Source: Sphingomonadaceae bacterium (GTDB lineage Bacteria; Pseudomonadota; Alphaproteobacteria; Sphingomonadales; Sphingomonadaceae). Taken from it: 43,720 nt of DNA. The stretch spans positions 1 through 43,720 of the forward strand of contig CANHQT010000019.1 in the NCBI GenBank assembly GCA_947463325.1, in the 5' to 3' direction. The translations under genes were made by a program, and so were the position numbers. Positions 1-9,446 of the stretch are shown piece after piece. Each line of letters begins with the position of its first letter. Position 1 is the stretch's first letter. The notes under the pieces were generated by a model. That model was given only the letters and a program-made list of their open reading frames with translations. It searched no databases and was not told the origin of the DNA.

Positions 1-216
1 CGCCGCTTTGCCGGTGGTGGCACCACCGATCCGCAGGACGTGGCGAACGCCATCGTAGAGATCGTCGCCATGCCGCTAGGTCGTCGCCCCTTGCGCCGGC
101 CGGTGCACCCGAACACGCGGGCGACCGATGCGCTCAATGCCGCACATTCGCAGGTTCAGGCGATGGCGCTCGGTAACGGGCCGTTCGCCCCTTGGCACGC
201 CGCGGTGACCGATTGA
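1..216 (+). CDS. SDR-family oxidoreductase, C-terminal fragment cut by window edge
   Basis: An open frame runs from the first base to a TGA at 214-216 with no start codon in view, so this is the 3' end of a gene that begins outside the window. The 71 visible residues include DPQDVANAIVEIV, then RRPLRRPVHP. This matches the usual C-terminal end of classical short-chain dehydrogenases, where a D-P-x-x-V-A helix is followed by a basic RPxR..V stretch. The catalytic region is not visible, so the substrate cannot be named. The next SDR gene begins on its stop codon (TTGA overlap), which suggests the two dehydrogenases are co-translated. The family call is by pattern and is moderately secure. Confidence 0.6.
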   Translation, partial: RRFAGGGTTDPQDVANAIVEIVAMPLGRRPLRRPVHPNTRATDALNAAHSQVQAMALGNGPFAPWHAAVTD

Positions 217-998
217 GCGAGGCCGTGGCAGACCGCAGCCGCTCTATCGCTGGCCGGGTCGCGCTGATCACCGGCGCGGCCTCCGGCATGGGCCGGGCAA
301 CCGCCCTCCTCTTCGCCGGTGAAGGCGCCGTCGTGGCGGTGGCAGACCGCGACGGCGATGGTTGCGCCGCAGTTGTCGCAGAAATCGAGGCAGCAGGCGG
401 ACAAGCGCGGGCCTACCCGATCGACGTCGCGGACCATGACGCGATCCGCAGCATGATAGCGGCCATCGGTGCGGACTTCGGCCGGCTGGACATCATCGTC
501 AACAATGCCGGGGTGTCGAGCTTTGCGGCGCTCGATGCGGGCAACGAGTACGACGCAATATGGGACCGGGCCCTGGTCGTGATGCTGACCGCGCACCAGC
601 GCATTATCCGTGCCGCCCTGCCCCTGCTGCGGCAGAGCGATGCGCCGCGCATCGTCAACATCGCCTCGACCGAGGGGCTGGGTGCGACGCCGGGGGACAC
701 GCCCTATGTCGCGGCTAAGACCGGCGTCACCGGCCTAACCCGCGGCATGGCGGTCGACCTCGGACCGGAAGGCATTACCGTCAACTGCATCTGCCCCGGC
801 CCGATCAACACGGCGATGACCGACAAGGTCGCCGCAGATCACAAGGTGATCTTTGCCAAGCGCCGTACTGCGCTGCGCCGCTATGGCGAGCCGGAGGAAG
901 TGGCGCATATCACGCTGAGCCTGTGCCTGCCGGCCGCAAGCTATATCACCGGTGCGGTGATCCCGGTCGATGGCGGGCTGATGGCCCGGAATGCGTGA
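213..998 (+). CDS. Short-chain dehydrogenase/reductase (SDR)
   Basis: An NAD(P)-dependent oxidoreductase of the classical SDR family, 261 residues from the TTG at 213. It shows the Rossmann cofactor motif TGAASGMG near the N-terminus, the NNAG motif, and a catalytic S...YVAAK (Tyr-x-x-x-Lys) preceded by NIAS. The C-terminal end reads GAVIPVDGG, typical of the FabG/glucose-dehydrogenase-like group. The TTG overlaps the stop of the upstream SDR (TTGA), so translational coupling is likely. A GTG at 225 is the alternative start, and a longer frame from 192 would run well into the upstream gene. The ADR after strand 2 hints at NAD preference, but the substrate is unknown. Confidence 0.85.
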   Translation: MSEAVADRSRSIAGRVALITGAASGMGRATALLFAGEGAVVAVADRDGDGCAAVVAEIEAAGGQARAYPIDVADHDAIRSMIAAIGADFGRLDIIVNNAGVSSFAALDAGNEYDAIWDRALVVMLTAHQRIIRAALPLLRQSDAPRIVNIASTEGLGATPGDTPYVAAKTGVTGLTRGMAVDLGPEGITVNCICPGPINTAMTDKVAADHKVIFAKRRTALRRYGEPEEVAHITLSLCLPAASYITGAVIPVDGGLMARNA

Positions 999-1011
999 CC
1001 CATAGCCACCA

Positions 1012-2910
1012 TCACCATCCGCAGCTCCGGCCTTCATTCTGTTCCTTGAGCCAATCCAGCAGCGGCTGGAAATAGGCGACCATCGCACGGCCGCTCATTT
1101 CGCGGCTGCCGGTGAAGGCTTCGAGCGCATCAGGCCAAGGGCGGCTGGCGCCCATTTCCAGCATCGCGTTGAGGCGGGTGCCGACTTCCTCATTGCCATA
1201 GAAGGAGCAGCGGTGGAGCGGCCCTTCCCAGGCGGCGGCCTTGCACGCGGCCTCAAAGAACTGGAACTGGAGGATACGCGCGAGGAAATAGCGGGTGTAA
1301 GGGACACTCGCCGGGATATGATATTTGGCGCCCGGATCGAAGGCATTGGCGGGCCGGTCACCCGGCGGCACGATCCCCTGATACTGAAGGCGCAGTGCAT
1401 TCCACGCGCCATTATATCCCGCCGGGCGGATCTGGCCGGAGAAGACACCCCAGCGCCAGCGGTCCATCAGCAGGCCGAAGGGCAGGAAAGCGACCTTGTC
1501 CATCGCCTGCCGCAACAGCAGGCCGATGTCCCGGTCCGCGCCCGGCACCGCCGATTGTTCAAGCAAGCCAATCTGCACCAGATATTCGGGCGTCATGGAG
1601 AGGGCCACCATGTCCCCGATCGCTTCGTGGAACCCGTCATTCGCGCCGTTCAGGTGCAGGAAGCTCTGCCGGTTATAGGCGCGCTGGTAATAGTTATGGC
1701 CGAGCTCATGGTGGATGGTGACAAAATCGTCGCCATTGACCTGGATGCACATTTTGATGCGCAGGTCATCGACATTGTCGATATTCCAGGCCGAGGCATG
1801 GCAGATCACTTCGCGGTCACGCGGGCGGGTGAACTGGCTGCGCTGCCAGAAAGTCTCCGGCAGCGGTTCGAACCCCAATGAGGAGAAGAAACCTTCGCCT
1901 GCGCGCACCATGCGCAGCGCGTCAAAATTTTGCGCCTGCAACAGCTGGGTCACATCATAGCCAATGTCACCGACGCCCGGCGGCGCGACGAGATCATAGA
2001 TGCCGCCCCATTCCTGCGCCCACATGTTACCAAGGAGGTCGGCTCTGATCGGGCCGGTCGCGGCCTGCACCTCATCACCATAATGGCGATTGAGACCGGC
2101 ACGCACGTAGCAATGCAGCTCGTCATAGAGCGGCTTTACCTCGGCCCAGAGCCGATCCGTGAGGCGCGCGAATTCATCCGCCGGCATGTCATAGTTGGAC
2201 CGCCATAGCGCGCCGGCATCGGCAAAGCCGAGCTCGCGCGCGCCGCGATTGGCGATCTCGACCAGCCGGGCATAATCCTCGCCCATGCCGCCGCCGACAT
2301 TATTGTGCCAGCTGGTCCACATTTCCTCGAGTTCGTCAGGATTGCGGTTGGTACCCATCGCGGCTTCGATATCCGACCCGCCGATCTCCTCACCGCGCAG
2401 CGTCCCGCGGCCCGCGCCGTAGCGGGACTGCATGCTGGTAGCGATGCGGGCGAGTTCATCCGCTGCACCTTCGGTGGTGGGGGCCGGCAGGACAATGCCG
2501 GTGCGCAACATGATGAGCTTGCGCCGCGTATCCTCACTCAACCCTTCGACATTGGCATAACGGGCAGCTTCGAGCGCCAAACGGACGATGAGTTCCGTGC
2601 CCTGCGCGCTGGTTTCGGCATTCACCGTTTCAGTGTCGACCGTGATGTTGGTTTCATAGATCCAGGCCACCCGACCGGCGCGGTTCGAATAAGCGAGCAG
2701 CTGCGCCTCGGCATCGGCGACGAACCGCTCCGCGTCAGCAACGGTCGGCGCGGCGGCGCGCGATGCCGATTGCATCAGAGAGGCCGAGACAACGGCCGGT
2801 GCGGCATCCGCGATAGCCGGGGCCTCCTCGGCATGAGCGGCAGACGCAAGCGCCAGTGCCGACGCGGCAAGCGTCAGGCGAATCGGAAAGCGGCGAAAAC
2901 GGGTGGGCAT
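1012..2910 (-). CDS. Exported M2-family metallopeptidase (peptidyl-dipeptidase, ACE-like)
   Basis: A 632-residue zinc peptidase of the angiotensin-converting-enzyme family (M2), which removes C-terminal dipeptides from peptides. It begins with a Sec signal peptide (basic n-region, then LTLAASALALASAAHA), so it should act in the periplasm. The zinc motif HELGH is at residues 401-405, and the third ligand is probably Glu429 in GFHEAIGD, as in the family. The length matches single-domain bacterial M2 enzymes. It ends 13 bp from the convergent SDR gene. It is divergent from an exported M28 peptidase across about 150 bp, which suggests a shared role in periplasmic peptide use; that link is inference. 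Confidence 0.9.
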   Translation of the reverse strand: MPTRFRRFPIRLTLAASALALASAAHAEEAPAIADAAPAVVSASLMQSASRAAAPTVADAERFVADAEAQLLAYSNRAGRVAWIYETNITVDTETVNAETSAQGTELIVRLALEAARYANVEGLSEDTRRKLIMLRTGIVLPAPTTEGAADELARIATSMQSRYGAGRGTLRGEEIGGSDIEAAMGTNRNPDELEEMWTSWHNNVGGGMGEDYARLVEIANRGARELGFADAGALWRSNYDMPADEFARLTDRLWAEVKPLYDELHCYVRAGLNRHYGDEVQAATGPIRADLLGNMWAQEWGGIYDLVAPPGVGDIGYDVTQLLQAQNFDALRMVRAGEGFFSSLGFEPLPETFWQRSQFTRPRDREVICHASAWNIDNVDDLRIKMCIQVNGDDFVTIHHELGHNYYQRAYNRQSFLHLNGANDGFHEAIGDMVALSMTPEYLVQIGLLEQSAVPGADRDIGLLLRQAMDKVAFLPFGLLMDRWRWGVFSGQIRPAGYNGAWNALRLQYQGIVPPGDRPANAFDPGAKYHIPASVPYTRYFLARILQFQFFEAACKAAAWEGPLHRCSFYGNEEVGTRLNAMLEMGASRPWPDALEAFTGSREMSGRAMVAYFQPLLDWLKEQNEGRSCGW

Positions 2911-3062
2911 GAAAGCGTCCTCACATCGAGTCTCGGATTGGCCGGGACAGTGCGAGCACGCCCGCGACGGGTCAAGCGCTGCGCACCAATTGGCAGCAGT
3001 TGCAACCGTGGCGCTTGCGGCTAGTGTCGCCGCAACGCCCCGAAATTCGGAGAAGATTGCTC

Positions 3063-4727
3063 ATGCTCACTCGCCGCCTCACCTCGCTGATCCTCGCTTC
3101 GACCGCGTTCGTCAGCTGCGCTTCCGCCAGCGCATCGACCACCACTGTGGCGGTGCCGGAGATTTCGCTCACGACCATGCAGGATGTGACGACGCAGCTC
3201 GCCTCTGATGAGTTTGAGGGACGCGCGCCGGGCACCCGCGGCGAACAGTTGACGGTTGATCTCCTGATCGATCGGTTCCGCGCCGCAGGCCTCCAGCCCG
3301 GCAACAATGGCAGCTGGGTGCAGGATGTGCCGCTGGTTGAGATGAGCGCGACCAACATGTCTCACCTGGTGTTCAACACGCCGCAAGGCGAGCAGCGCCT
3401 GACCGTGGGCGATGACTTTACCGCCAACAGCTATCGCCACGTCCCGCGGACTGAGATCAGCAACAGCGAACTGGTGTTCGTCGGCTACGGCATCAACGCG
3501 CCTGAGCGCGGGTGGAACGACTATGCCGGCATCGATGTGCGCGGCAAGACGGTGGTGGTGCTGGTCAATGACCCGGATTGGGCAACGCCGACGGTCGGCG
3601 GCCAGTTCAACGGGCGGGCGATGACCTATTATGGCCGCTGGACCTACAAATATGAGGAAGCCGCGCGGCAGGGTGCGGCAGCCGTTCTGATCGTCCACGA
3701 TACCGAGCCGGCGGCCTATGGCTGGAATGTGGTGCGGTCGAGCTGGACCGGCCCGCAGTTCAGCGCAGCTGCCGAGAATAACCATATGGACCAGACGCAG
3801 GCCAATGGCTGGATCCAGCTGGAGCGCGCGCGGGCGCTGTTTGCCGCGGCAGGTCAGGATTTCGATGCCCTGCGCGCGCGTGCAGGCCAGCCCGGTTTCC
3901 AAGCCGTGCCCCTGGGCGGCGTCACCGCTTCGATCAGCTTCGACAATGAGATGCGCCGTTTCTCCTCACGTAATGTCATCGCCCGTCTGCCGGGTCGCAC
4001 GCGCCCGGATGAGGTGGTGCTCTACACAGCGCACTGGGACCATCTCGGCCGGTGCGAGGCGAATGCCGCAGGTGACGACATCTGCAACGGCGCTATCGAC
4101 AATGCCACCGGCACCGCCGGCCTTGTTGCGCTGGCCGAAGCACATGTCCGTGCCGGCGCGCCCGATCGCAGCCTCGTCTTCCTCGCTGTGACGGCGGAGG
4201 AAAGCGGCCTTCTGGGTTCCGCCTATTATGCCGCCAACCCCGTATTCCCGCTTTCGCAGACAGTCGGCGGGGTGAATATGGATGCCCTGACCGGCACCGG
4301 CCCGTCGCGCGACGTGATCGTCATTGGCAATGGCAAGAGCGAGCTTGAAACCTATCTCGAACAGGCAGCAACGGCCGATGGCCGCGTACTGACCAACGAA
4401 CCCACGCCTGAGAAGGGCTTCTACTACCGCTCCGACCATTTCAGCCTGGCAAAGCTGGGCGTGCCGATGATCTATTTCGACGGTGGCGAGGATCTGTTGA
4501 ACGGTGGCCCTGAGGCAGGGCGGGCTTGGTCAGAGCAATATACGCGTGACTGGTACCATGGGCCGGAGGACGAGATTTCGATCATCACCGACTGGAGCGG
4601 GATGATGGCCGATCTCCGCCTTTACTATGTCGTGGGCCGATCGCTGGCGATGAGCAATGAATGGCCCAACTGGAACGAAGGCGACGAATTCCGCGCCATC
4701 CGTGACCGCAGCCGCGCAAGCCGCTGA
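3063..4727 (+). CDS. Exported M28-family metallopeptidase with PA domain
   Basis: A di-zinc aminopeptidase or carboxypeptidase of family M28, 554 residues. The start is placed at ATG 3063 because a GGAGAAG ribosome site precedes it and a signal peptide begins exactly there (MLTRRLTSLILASTAF). A TTG at 3000 would add 21 non-homologous-looking residues. A Cys at residue 19 (FVSC) could be a lipidation site, but the lipobox is poor. A PA-type insert lies near residues 115-280. The M28 core follows, with TAHWDHLG (zinc His near residue 324), AIDNATGTAG (bridging Asp), TAEESGLLGS (catalytic and zinc Glu pair), VNMDA and SDHFSLAKLG. The agmatine deiminase gene starts 3 bp after the stop. Confidence 0.9.
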   Translation: MLTRRLTSLILASTAFVSCASASASTTTVAVPEISLTTMQDVTTQLASDEFEGRAPGTRGEQLTVDLLIDRFRAAGLQPGNNGSWVQDVPLVEMSATNMSHLVFNTPQGEQRLTVGDDFTANSYRHVPRTEISNSELVFVGYGINAPERGWNDYAGIDVRGKTVVVLVNDPDWATPTVGGQFNGRAMTYYGRWTYKYEEAARQGAAAVLIVHDTEPAAYGWNVVRSSWTGPQFSAAAENNHMDQTQANGWIQLERARALFAAAGQDFDALRARAGQPGFQAVPLGGVTASISFDNEMRRFSSRNVIARLPGRTRPDEVVLYTAHWDHLGRCEANAAGDDICNGAIDNATGTAGLVALAEAHVRAGAPDRSLVFLAVTAEESGLLGSAYYAANPVFPLSQTVGGVNMDALTGTGPSRDVIVIGNGKSELETYLEQAATADGRVLTNEPTPEKGFYYRSDHFSLAKLGVPMIYFDGGEDLLNGGPEAGRAWSEQYTRDWYHGPEDEISIITDWSGMMADLRLYYVVGRSLAMSNEWPNWNEGDEFRAIRDRSRASR

Positions 4728-4730
4728 ACC

Positions 4731-5708
4731 ATGCCCTCCCCCCTACCCGAATGGGCGCCGCATGAGCGGCTGTGGATCGGCTATCCGGCGCTGCGCCATG
4801 AATGGGGCGCGGCGTTTGACCGCGCGCGCGAGCAGATCGCGGCATTCGCCTCCGCCGTGGCCGATGGCGGCGCGGGCGAAACGGTAACGCTGGTCTGCAA
4901 CAGCGAAGGTGATGCGGCGCTGGCACGCGACCAAGTGGAAAGCACGGTCGAGGTCATCGTTGAACCGCTGGGCGACGTTTGGCTGCGCGATACAGCGCCG
5001 GTCATCACCGGAACGGGTGCTGACCGGCGTGCAGCGGATTTCGCCTTCAACGGGTGGGGCGGCAAATATCTGATGCCCGGTGATGTCGACATCGGCGCGC
5101 GGCTAGCGGCGCGCTATGGCTTCCCGCGTGATGCGCACAGCCTGGTGCTCGAAGGCGGTGCAATCGACTGGGACGGCGCGGGTCTCCTCGTCACCACCGA
5201 ACAGTGTTTGCTCAACCCCAACCGCAACGCGGGGCTGGGACATGGCGAGGCGGAGCGCATTCTCCATGACGCCCTCGGCTTTACGCGCACTTTGTGGCTC
5301 GGTGACGGCTTGCTCAATGACCATACCGACGGGCACGTCGACAATCTGGCGCGCTGGGTGGCACCGGGCCTGCTGCTGCTGCCCGAACCGAGCGGGTCTG
5401 ACGATCCCAATGCCGACGTCTATCGCGATGCCCTGAACCGCGCCGAAGGCTTCGGCGTCGACATCGTCACCATCCCCTCGCCCGGCCGGATCGAAATGGA
5501 CGGCGAGCCGGCGCCGGCAAGCTACATGAACTTCCTCATCGCCAACCGCATTATCGCCATGCCCGCCTATGGCAGCACATGGGACGATGCCGCTGCGGAT
5601 GTGCTGGCCGGGCTATTCCCCGACCGGCGCATCATTCCCCTGCCCTCTGACGCGATCCTGGCGGGCGGCGGCAGCTTCCATTGCACCAGCCAGCAGGTGC
5701 CTGCATAA
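4731..5708 (+). CDS. aguA: Agmatine deiminase family protein
   Basis: A guanidine-modifying enzyme of the agmatine deiminase / Porphyromonas-type peptidylarginine deiminase family, 325 residues. Agmatine deiminase converts agmatine to N-carbamoylputrescine and ammonia. Visible marks are the N-terminal WAPHERLWIGYP, LGDVWLRDTAPV, FNGWGGKY, LEGGAIDWDG, the catalytic NDHTDGHVDN, and the nucleophile Cys318 in GGGSFHCTSQQ close to the C-terminus. It is shorter than typical AguA (about 350-370). It sits 3 bp after the M28 peptidase, so they are probably co-transcribed. With astA and astB at 10.9-13.2 kb, it gives the region two routes for arginine-derived nitrogen. Specificity for agmatine over another guanidine is not proved. 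Confidence 0.88.
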   Translation: MPSPLPEWAPHERLWIGYPALRHEWGAAFDRAREQIAAFASAVADGGAGETVTLVCNSEGDAALARDQVESTVEVIVEPLGDVWLRDTAPVITGTGADRRAADFAFNGWGGKYLMPGDVDIGARLAARYGFPRDAHSLVLEGGAIDWDGAGLLVTTEQCLLNPNRNAGLGHGEAERILHDALGFTRTLWLGDGLLNDHTDGHVDNLARWVAPGLLLLPEPSGSDDPNADVYRDALNRAEGFGVDIVTIPSPGRIEMDGEPAPASYMNFLIANRIIAMPAYGSTWDDAAADVLAGLFPDRRIIPLPSDAILAGGGSFHCTSQQVPA

Positions 5709-5709
5709 C

Positions 5710-5728
5710 CTCCCCGAAAAACGGGGAG
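5710..5728 (+). promoter_or_regulatory. Hairpin that sequesters the ribosome-binding site of the methyltransferase gene
   Basis: A perfect 7-bp inverted repeat, CTCCCCG and CGGGGAG, surrounds an AAAAA loop just after the aguA stop codon. The right arm is the Shine-Dalgarno (GGGGAG) of the next gene, six bases before its ATG at 5735. No U-run follows, so it looks more like a translation-control hairpin or mRNA 3'-end stabiliser than an intrinsic terminator. Confidence 0.45.
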
Positions 5729-5734
5729 ATGACC

Positions 5735-6355
5735 ATGGCCAACTGGTGGGACCGGCATGTCGCGCCGCGGATGATCCGCCTGTGCTGCGCGCAGCCGCAG
5801 GTGATGAAGGCACGCAGCCATGTCGTCCCGCTCGCGCAAGGGCGCGTGTTCGAACTCGGCTGCGGCGGGGGCATCAATCTGGACTTCTATGATCTGGCCA
5901 AGGTCACGCACCTCTCCGGCATAGACCCGACGCCGCTGCTGCTGGAGGACAGCCGCCGTAAAGTGGCAGAGCGCGGCATTGCGTCCGATATCCGCGAGGG
6001 GGTGGGAGAAGATATCCCCTTCGCAAGCGACAGTTTTGATACCGTCGTCACCACCTTCACCCTCTGTTCGGTCGCCGAGCCGGAGCGGGTGCTCGCAGAA
6101 CTCAAGCGCGTCCTGAAACCCGGCGGCACTGCCATATTTCTGGAGCATGGCCGGGCGCCGGACGAAGGCGTACGCCGCTGGCAGAACCGCATCGACCCCA
6201 TCTGGTCGCGCCTGTCAGGGGGATGTCACCTTACCCGCCCGATAGCGGACGCTTATGAAGGCGCAGGCTTTGCCACAAACCGCATGGGCAGCCGCTACAT
6301 GCCGGGCACGCCGCGCCCGGTCGGCTGGATCGAATGGGGCGTGGCGACCAGCTGA
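5735..6355 (+). CDS. Class I SAM-dependent methyltransferase
   Basis: A 206-residue methyltransferase of the UbiE/Methyltransf_11 type. The SAM-binding motif I reads VFELGCGGGINLDFY. It is followed by an acidic position in GIDPTP, then GVGEDIPFASDSFDTVV (motif II) and LKRVLKPGGTAIFLEHG (motif III). It carries no signal peptide and is probably cytoplasmic. ATG 5735 is chosen because it lies six bases after GGGGAG; ATG 5729 would be too close to that site, and an upstream TTG would lie inside aguA. Related small methyltransferases often act on lipids or quinones, but nothing in the sequence fixes the substrate. Confidence 0.8.
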   Translation: MANWWDRHVAPRMIRLCCAQPQVMKARSHVVPLAQGRVFELGCGGGINLDFYDLAKVTHLSGIDPTPLLLEDSRRKVAERGIASDIREGVGEDIPFASDSFDTVVTTFTLCSVAEPERVLAELKRVLKPGGTAIFLEHGRAPDEGVRRWQNRIDPIWSRLSGGCHLTRPIADAYEGAGFATNRMGSRYMPGTPRPVGWIEWGVATS

Positions 6356-6367
6356 TCGGATCAACCG

Positions 6368-7144
6368 TCAGGAATCCGGTTCGCCGTCCTCTTCGGAAAT
6401 CAGACGATTATCGCCTTCCACCCGCCAGTGACCCGGGTCGAGGCCATGGGCGACGCTGACGCGTTCATCGAACACGAAACATTCGCCCAGCCAGCGGCTC
6501 TGCTCCGGGGGAACCTGTTCGAGATAGGCGAGGATGCCGCCATCGAGGTGGAGCACATCTTGCACGCCCTGTGACTTGAGGAAGGCGGTCGATTTCTCGC
6601 AGCGGATGCCGCCGGTGCAGAACATGGCGATGCGCTTGCCGGCAAATGCATCGGCATGATCGCGCCACCAGTCGGGAAATTCCCCAAAGCTGCGGGTGCC
6701 GGGGTCGATCGCGCCGGCAAAGCTGCCGATCGCGACCTCATAGGCATTGCGCGTATCGATAAGGACAGTGTCCGGATCATCGACCAACGTGTTCCAGTCG
6801 GCCGGGGCAACGCGGGTGCCTGCATTACTGGCAGGATCAAGGCCGGGAACGCCGAGGGTGACGATCTCCCGCTTCAACCGCAGTTTCAGCCGCTCAAAGG
6901 GATGGTCTTCCGCACGGGCGAATTTGACCGACAGCTGGCCACAGCCGGGCAGCGCACGAATGTGGCCAACAACCGCATCGATAGCGGCATCGCTGCCGGA
7001 AATGGTGCCGTTGATACCTTCTGGCGCGAACAAGAGCGTGCCGCGCACGCCGCCGTCCGCACATAAGGGGCGAAGTCCATCACGCACCGTTGCCGGATCG
7101 TCGAACGGCGCGAAGCAATAGAGCGCCGCGATGCGCAGGCTCAT
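6368..7144 (-). CDS. trhO: tRNA uridine(34) hydroxylase (rhodanese-family, YceA/TrhO)
   Basis: A 258-residue member of the TrhO/YceA family, which hydroxylates U34 of certain tRNAs as a step toward 5-methoxyuridine-type modification. An N-terminal acylphosphatase-like domain (FAPEGINGTISG near 39-50) is followed by a rhodanese domain. The active-site Cys is Cys176 in MFCTGGIRCEKS, with Cys182 nearby, the arrangement conserved in the family. It lacks the long Cys-rich C-terminal extension of some homologues. Its ATG overlaps the stop of the small membrane protein gene (ATGA), so it is translationally coupled as the last gene of the leftward glcB operon. Cytoplasmic. Confidence 0.88.
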   Translation of the reverse strand: MSLRIAALYCFAPFDDPATVRDGLRPLCADGGVRGTLLFAPEGINGTISGSDAAIDAVVGHIRALPGCGQLSVKFARAEDHPFERLKLRLKREIVTLGVPGLDPASNAGTRVAPADWNTLVDDPDTVLIDTRNAYEVAIGSFAGAIDPGTRSFGEFPDWWRDHADAFAGKRIAMFCTGGIRCEKSTAFLKSQGVQDVLHLDGGILAYLEQVPPEQSRWLGECFVFDERVSVAHGLDPGHWRVEGDNRLISEEDGEPDS

Positions 7145-7350
7145 CGGGCGTCCTTTGCCCCTTCAGCGACGGCAGCTTCAGCAGCGGCGGCTTCGGCAGC
7201 GGCAGCTTCGCGTGCTTCCTTTTCGGCCTGCACCGCCTTTTTCATTTCCGCGCGCGGCCCTGCATTGATCACGCCGCCCCAGCCCGCGAGCACGGCGAGG
7301 ATCACGGCAATGACGATGCCAACGCGAACGAGAAGCTGCCTTTTTTCCAT
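7141..7350 (-). CDS. Small single-span membrane protein with Ala/Glu-rich tail
   Basis: A 69-residue protein I do not recognise. It has one transmembrane segment near residues 6-28 (LLVRVGIVIAVILAVLAGWG), then a charged, Ala/Glu/Lys-rich helical tail (KKAVQAEKEAREAAAAEAA). The tail would be a short coiled coil or disordered stalk, probably on the periplasmic side. ATG 7350 overlaps the glcB stop (TGATG), and the stop overlaps the trhO start (ATGA). This tight double coupling is the main evidence that the ORF is expressed. The tail is compositionally simple, so homology will be hard to assess. The function is unknown. Confidence 0.6.
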   Translation of the reverse strand: MEKRQLLVRVGIVIAVILAVLAGWGGVINAGPRAEMKKAVQAEKEAREAAAAEAAAAEAAVAEGAKDAR

Positions 7351-9446
7351 CACCCCGCCGCTTTGGCCTTTTGCCGCCAGGCATGCAACAGCGGTTCGGT
7401 GTAACCCGACGGCTGCCCAACACCCTTGAAGATAAGATCGCGCGCTGCGTTCATGGCAATGCTGTCAGGGTCGAGCTTGCGATAGAGCGGGTCACCGGCG
7501 TTCTGCGCGTCGACCTTTGCCGCCATCCGCGCGAGCGCTGCATCCACCTGTTCAGGCGTGCAGACCCCGTGGAGGAGCCAGTTGGCCAGCGCCTGCGAAC
7601 TGATACGCAGCGTCGCCCGGTCCTCCATCAGGCCGATGTCATTGATATCCGGCACCTTGGAACAGCCAACGCCCTGATCGATCCAGCGCACGACATAGCC
7701 CAATATGCCCTGGCAATTATTGTCGAGCTCACGCCGGACTTCCTCTTCGGTCCAGTTGCGGCCCTGCGCCACCGGAATGGCGAGCAGGCGGTCGAGCGCT
7801 GGCGGGGCTTCTCCGGCAAGCTCGCGCTGGCGGGCGAACACGTCCACCGCATGATAGTGCATGGCGTGCAGCGTCGCGGCGGTCGGGCTTGGAACCCATG
7901 CGGTGTTGGCGCCGCTTTTCGGATGGCCGATCTTCTGCTCGATCATCGCGCGCATCAGATCCGGCATCGCCCACATGCCCTTGCCGATCTGCGCCCGGCC
8001 CGAAAGACCGCAGGCCAACCCGATGCGGACATTGCGATCCTCATAAGAGGCGATCCAATCGCTGGCCTTCATCTCGCCCTTGGGGATCATCGCCCCGGCC
8101 TGCATCGAGGTGTGGATTTCATCCCCGGTGCGGTCGAGGAAGCCTGTGTTGATGAACGCCACCCGATGGCGGACCGCATGAATACAGGCGGCCAGGTTGG
8201 CAGAGGTGCGCCGTTCTTCATCCATCACGCCTACCTTGATGGTGTGGCGGCTTAGTCCGAGCATATCCTCCACCGCATCGAACAGTCGGTTGGTCAGCGC
8301 GGCCTCCTCCGGCCCATGCATCTTCGGCTTGACGATGTAGATGCTGCCGGTGCGGCTGTTGCGATACTTGCCCAGTCCCTTGAGATCATGGAGCGCGATG
8401 GTTGACGTCATGACGGCATCGAGCAGGCCTTCGTGCGCCTCGCCCCCGCCCGGCAGCAGCACGGCGGGGTTGGTCATGAGATGGCCGACATTGCGCACGA
8501 ACATCACGCTGCGGCCCGGCAGGGTCAGCGTACCGCCATCAGCGAGCGGGTAACGGCGGTCGGGATTGAGCGTGCGGGTGACAGTGCGCCCGCCCTTGTC
8601 GAAGCTGTCGGCAAGATCGCCCTTCATCAGGCCAAGCCAGTTGCGCCAGCCGGCGACCTTATCTTCGCCGTCGACCGCAGCGACCGAATCTTCAAGGTCG
8701 ATGATCGTCGTCAGCGCGGATTCGAGGATGATGTCCGCGATTCCGGCAGGATCGCTCGCCCCGACCGGATGCTGGCGATCGATACGAAGTTCAATATGCA
8801 GACCATTGTTTTCAATAAGAATAACATTGTCACCATGCGCCACGATACGACCTGTGCCGCCGAGCGTGACTTCTGGCCCGGCCCAGTCAGCCCATGACCC
8901 TGACGCCAGCGGTACCGTGCGGTCGAGCCACGCCTTTGCCCAGGCAACCACAGCGGCTCCGCGTGCCTCGTCATAGCCGCCGGGGCGAGCTGCGGGCGCA
9001 TCAAGCACATCGGTTCCATAGAGCGCGTCATAGAGGCTGCCCCAGCGGGCATTGGCAGCGTTGAGTGCGAAGCGGGCGTTGAGCGCGGGCACCACAAGCT
9101 GCGGGCCGGCCGTGCTTGCAATCTCGGCATCAACATTTGCGGTATCGACGGTGAAGGGCGCCGGTTCCGGCACCAGATATCCGATATCGCGCAGGAAAGC
9201 CTGATATTCAGCCATGTTGACCGGCTGGCCAGCGCGGGCGCGGTGCCAGTCATCGATCGCCGCCTGAATGGTCTCGCGCTTGGCGACCAGAGCATCATTC
9301 TCCGGTTCGAAACGGTCGAGAATGGCGGAAAGTCCGTCCCAGAAATGCGCCGGCTCGATCCCCGTTCCGGGGAGCATTTCCTGCTCCACGAAAGCCGTCA
9401 TCCGGGCATCGACCGAGAGGCCGGCGCGTGTTTCGTACGTCGTCAT
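7350..9446 (-). CDS. glcB: Malate synthase G
   Basis: Condenses glyoxylate with acetyl-CoA to malate, the second dedicated step of the glyoxylate shunt; cytoplasmic. The 698-residue product has the size of malate synthase G (about 720), not the smaller A form. It shows family stretches such as [36 protein letters not shown] and [21 protein letters not shown] 9446 is used because the sequence [10 protein letters not shown] begins the conserved N-terminus. The 20 extra residues available upstream are Arg-rich and run into the divergent promoter region. It leads an operon with the small membrane protein and trhO. Acetyl-CoA from PHA breakdown (genes at 13.5-16.2 kb) is a plausible feeder; that is inference. 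Confidence 0.95.
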   Translation of the reverse strand: MTTYETRAGLSVDARMTAFVEQEMLPGTGIEPAHFWDGLSAILDRFEPENDALVAKRETIQAAIDDWHRARAGQPVNMAEYQAFLRDIGYLVPEPAPFTVDTANVDAEIASTAGPQLVVPALNARFALNAANARWGSLYDALYGTDVLDAPAARPGGYDEARGAAVVAWAKAWLDRTVPLASGSWADWAGPEVTLGGTGRIVAHGDNVILIENNGLHIELRIDRQHPVGASDPAGIADIILESALTTIIDLEDSVAAVDGEDKVAGWRNWLGLMKGDLADSFDKGGRTVTRTLNPDRRYPLADGGTLTLPGRSVMFVRNVGHLMTNPAVLLPGGGEAHEGLLDAVMTSTIALHDLKGLGKYRNSRTGSIYIVKPKMHGPEEAALTNRLFDAVEDMLGLSRHTIKVGVMDEERRTSANLAACIHAVRHRVAFINTGFLDRTGDEIHTSMQAGAMIPKGEMKASDWIASYEDRNVRIGLACGLSGRAQIGKGMWAMPDLMRAMIEQKIGHPKSGANTAWVPSPTAATLHAMHYHAVDVFARQRELAGEAPPALDRLLAIPVAQGRNWTEEEVRRELDNNCQGILGYVVRWIDQGVGCSKVPDINDIGLMEDRATLRISSQALANWLLHGVCTPEQVDAALARMAAKVDAQNAGDPLYRKLDPDSIAMNAARDLIFKGVGQPSGYTEPLLHAWRQKAKAAG

